Below, in pieces: positions 63,201-64,000 of a stretch of DNA of 64,000 bases (position 1 is the first letter of the stretch; the number at the start of each line of letters is the position of its first letter). Where the stretch lies: assembly GCF_029542785.1 (NCBI RefSeq), contig NC_083377.1, forward strand, positions 372,001 through 436,000, written 5' to 3'. The notes below the pieces were generated by a model. It made no database searches. It had not been told where the DNA came from and saw nothing but the letters and a program-made list of their open reading frames with translations. The DNA comes from Malassezia japonica. Lineage: Eukaryota; Basidiomycota; Malasseziomycetes; Malasseziales; Malasseziaceae. Both the position numbers and the translations under genes were made by a program.

Positions 63201-64000
63201 GCCTCGAAGGTCTCCAAGCCGCGCGCAGCGCCGACGTGGCCATTGCGCAGTTCCGCTATCTGAAGAAGCTGCTGCTCGTGCACGGCAACTGGAGCTATGC
63301 GCGCCTGAGCAAGATGGTCCTCTACTCGTTCTACAAGACCGTGACGCTGTACCTGACGCTCTTTTGGTTCTCGTTCTACAACCGCTTTTCCGGGCAGACG
63401 GCGTACGAGAGCTGGTCGCAGTCCTTTTACAATGTCGTGTTTACCGTCATGCCGACGCTCGTGCTGGGCATCTTTGACCAGTACGTGAGCGCCGTGATGC
63501 TGGAGCGGTATCCCCAGCTGTACCGCCAGGCGTTCTTTACCGGGCGCGACATTGGGGGGTGGATGGTGAATGCCGTGTACCACTCGATCACCAACTTTTT
63601 CTTTGTCACGTACGCCTTTTACGATACGACGATGGAGCGCAGCGGCATGCCGGGCTACCAGTGGATCTGGGGCACGACGCTCTACTTTACCGTCCTGGTC
63701 ACGGTGCTCGGCAAGGCGGCGATCGTCTCAAATCTGTGGACGCGCTACACGCTGATGGCCATCCCGGGCTCGTTTGGCGTGACGCTCGTCTTTTTTGTGG
63801 TGTTTGCAACGGTCGCACCCGCGCTCGGCGTCTCGCTCGAGTACTACCAGATCGTGCCGCGCCTGTTGGGTCTCCCGCTGTTCTGGGTCCTGCTGGTGTT
63901 TGTGCCGATATTTTCGCTGCTGCGCGACATGCTCTGGCGGTTCTGGCAGCGGACGTACATGCCGCGGTCGTACCACATTGTGCAAGAGATGCAAAAGTAC
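60290..64000 (+). CDS. DRS2: P4-type aminophospholipid flippase of the Drs2 group (3' end missing)
   Basis: ATG at 60290; open for 1237 codons to the window end. The N-terminal 170 residues are disordered. Then the P4 start motif RSIALNDPPVNAGHLHYSSN and YNVVTFLPLFLFEQFTKYAN. The actuator motif is LDGETNLKVKQ, the phosphorylation loop DKTGTLTRNE with D561, the nucleotide site FCKGADTVI, the hinge GDGANDVGMIQAAHIGVGIS (D952 in GDGAND). C-terminal TM helices follow, and the last codons read RSYHIVQEMQKY, as in Drs2/ATP8A. Drs2 flips phosphatidylserine to the cytosolic leaflet at the trans-Golgi. About 100-150 residues, including an autoinhibitory tail, should lie beyond the window. No intron is visible in this part. 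Confidence 0.95.
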   Translation, partial: MDDIESLFSSRPSARAGYGRPGAPDDEEPSHVLFGQDDMDLLGDDVPVQPTRTTASRGWDDDLTRSSSRAGPSKTESLFGDERAEAWDGGYDDEIRLRPMGSSKTIEADDEPDAEFYAPSTSAPRRRPARAKPPPPAPKGPPSIASMLLQDAHWQIKSLRQRIARQILALQGKNTAQANRSIALNDPPVNAGHLHYSSNQVMTNKYNVVTFLPLFLFEQFTKYANVFFLFIGCLQQIPGVSPTNRWTTLVPLAIVLLASALKEVSEDWRRYKADAEMNARLVPVLDAKSETWVPRAWRDVCVGDVVRVKRDEFFPADLVLLSSSEPEGLAYVETANLDGETNLKVKQALPATAKLLTAAAVSRLQGTLECESPNNSLYTFDGTLKLAGRPPLPVGPDQMLLRGAQLRNAPWAYGLAVFTGHDTKLLQNATSTPLKRTKVEKQVNSLILSLFVLLIALSIFCSIGAMLAERNSATTAMYLRPDMDERGGARKFVESVITFIILYNSLIPISLIVSMDVVKFQLASLINSDLDMYYEKTDTPALCRRSNLVEDLGQVDYIFSDKTGTLTRNEMEFKQASIAGVTFADRPAEVHVDDEYQGSRLVAGQRTWSQLPSILSDDTDGLRGACDEFLTILAVCHTVIPERRGDKVVFQASSPDEAALVAGAEALGYQFVTRKPQSVYVDVHGTTREYGILQVCEFNSTRKRMSTVVRQPNGRITLFCKGADTVILPRLAAGQAYTDATLAHLEEYAAEGLRTLCIAKKELREEEYKAWAKTYEEAAARLDGRAAALDEAAAAIETDLTLVGATAIEDKLQEGVPETIATLQSAGIKVWVLTGDRQETAINIGYSCRLISESMSLLIVNEATAADTAAVIRQQLDTVQGQAGEAVQEELALVVEGRSLQHALHADLAPLFLELASSCKAVVCCRVSPLQKALVVELVKAYTPSVLLAIGDGANDVGMIQAAHIGVGISGLEGLQAARSADVAIAQFRYLKKLLLVHGNWSYARLSKMVLYSFYKTVTLYLTLFWFSFYNRFSGQTAYESWSQSFYNVVFTVMPTLVLGIFDQYVSAVMLERYPQLYRQAFFTGRDIGGWMVNAVYHSITNFFFVTYAFYDTTMERSGMPGYQWIWGTTLYFTVLVTVLGKAAIVSNLWTRYTLMAIPGSFGVTLVFFVVFATVAPALGVSLEYYQIVPRLLGLPLFWVLLVFVPIFSLLRDMLWRFWQRTYMPRSYHIVQEMQKY

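Overview
The window is 64 kb of very compact, GC-rich fungal nuclear DNA. Basidiomycete-type families (a DUF6533 membrane protein, a Spa2 polarity scaffold), very short introns, a high-GC genome and almost no intergenic space together suggest a Malassezia-like member of the Ustilaginomycotina. The genus is an inference; the species cannot be told. I find 37 protein-coding genes (the first and last cut by the window edges) and two tRNA genes. Intergenic DNA adds up to only about 3.5 kb. There are no transposons, CRISPR arrays, rRNA genes or viral genes that I can see.

The most striking property is the intron set. In 17 genes I can place 44 introns by restoring conserved protein families. Thirty of them are exactly 22 nt, five are 23 nt, and the longest is 35 nt. 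Almost all begin gtacgt or gtaggt and end in a merged branch-point/acceptor block such as ctgacccag, ctaacgcag or ctcacacag, with the branch A only about 5 nt from the splice site. Many gene models are unreadable unless these introns are removed. First exons can be 3 nt (LSM4), 6 nt (SPT7) or 8 nt (EMC3).

Layout. 0-7 kb: VPS68 (partial), CEF1, a seven-TM protein, HIS5, MED17, ER FKBP. 7-16 kb: LSM4, NAB2, a DUF6533 protein, a pseudouridine synthase fused to a THUMP/methyltransferase-like region, a possible SLD7, MTG1. 16-25 kb: a Ser/Asn/Gly-rich membrane sensor, an alpha-arrestin, eIF4G with an apparent frameshift. 25-34 kb: SPT7, EFG1, asparaginyl-tRNA synthetase, a subtilisin, PKA catalytic subunit, frataxin. 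34-43 kb: SPA2 with a Gln/Gly-rich repeat domain, succinate-fumarate carrier, MRN1-type RNA-binding protein. 43-46.6 kb: two tandem intron-containing tRNA-Glu genes, KDEL receptor, nitronate monooxygenase, ZIP transporter. 46.6-53 kb: an LRR protein, a CCDC174-like protein, a CBS-TAF10 fusion, a bZIP factor, an RRM protein. 53-64 kb: SMC3, EMC3, alkaline ceramidase, a pinin-like protein with an apparent frameshift, and a DRS2-type flippase running off the end.

Most genes are housekeeping genes and are not in pathway clusters. Some functional links exist: SPT7 and TAF10 encode known histone-fold partners in SAGA; the ER FKBP ends in HNEL, a ligand type for the KDEL receptor encoded 36 kb away; HIS5 has a consensus Gcn4 site in its 50-bp promoter. 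Eleven divergent pairs share promoters of 23-110 bp, and several convergent pairs have stop codons that abut or are 2-3 bp apart.
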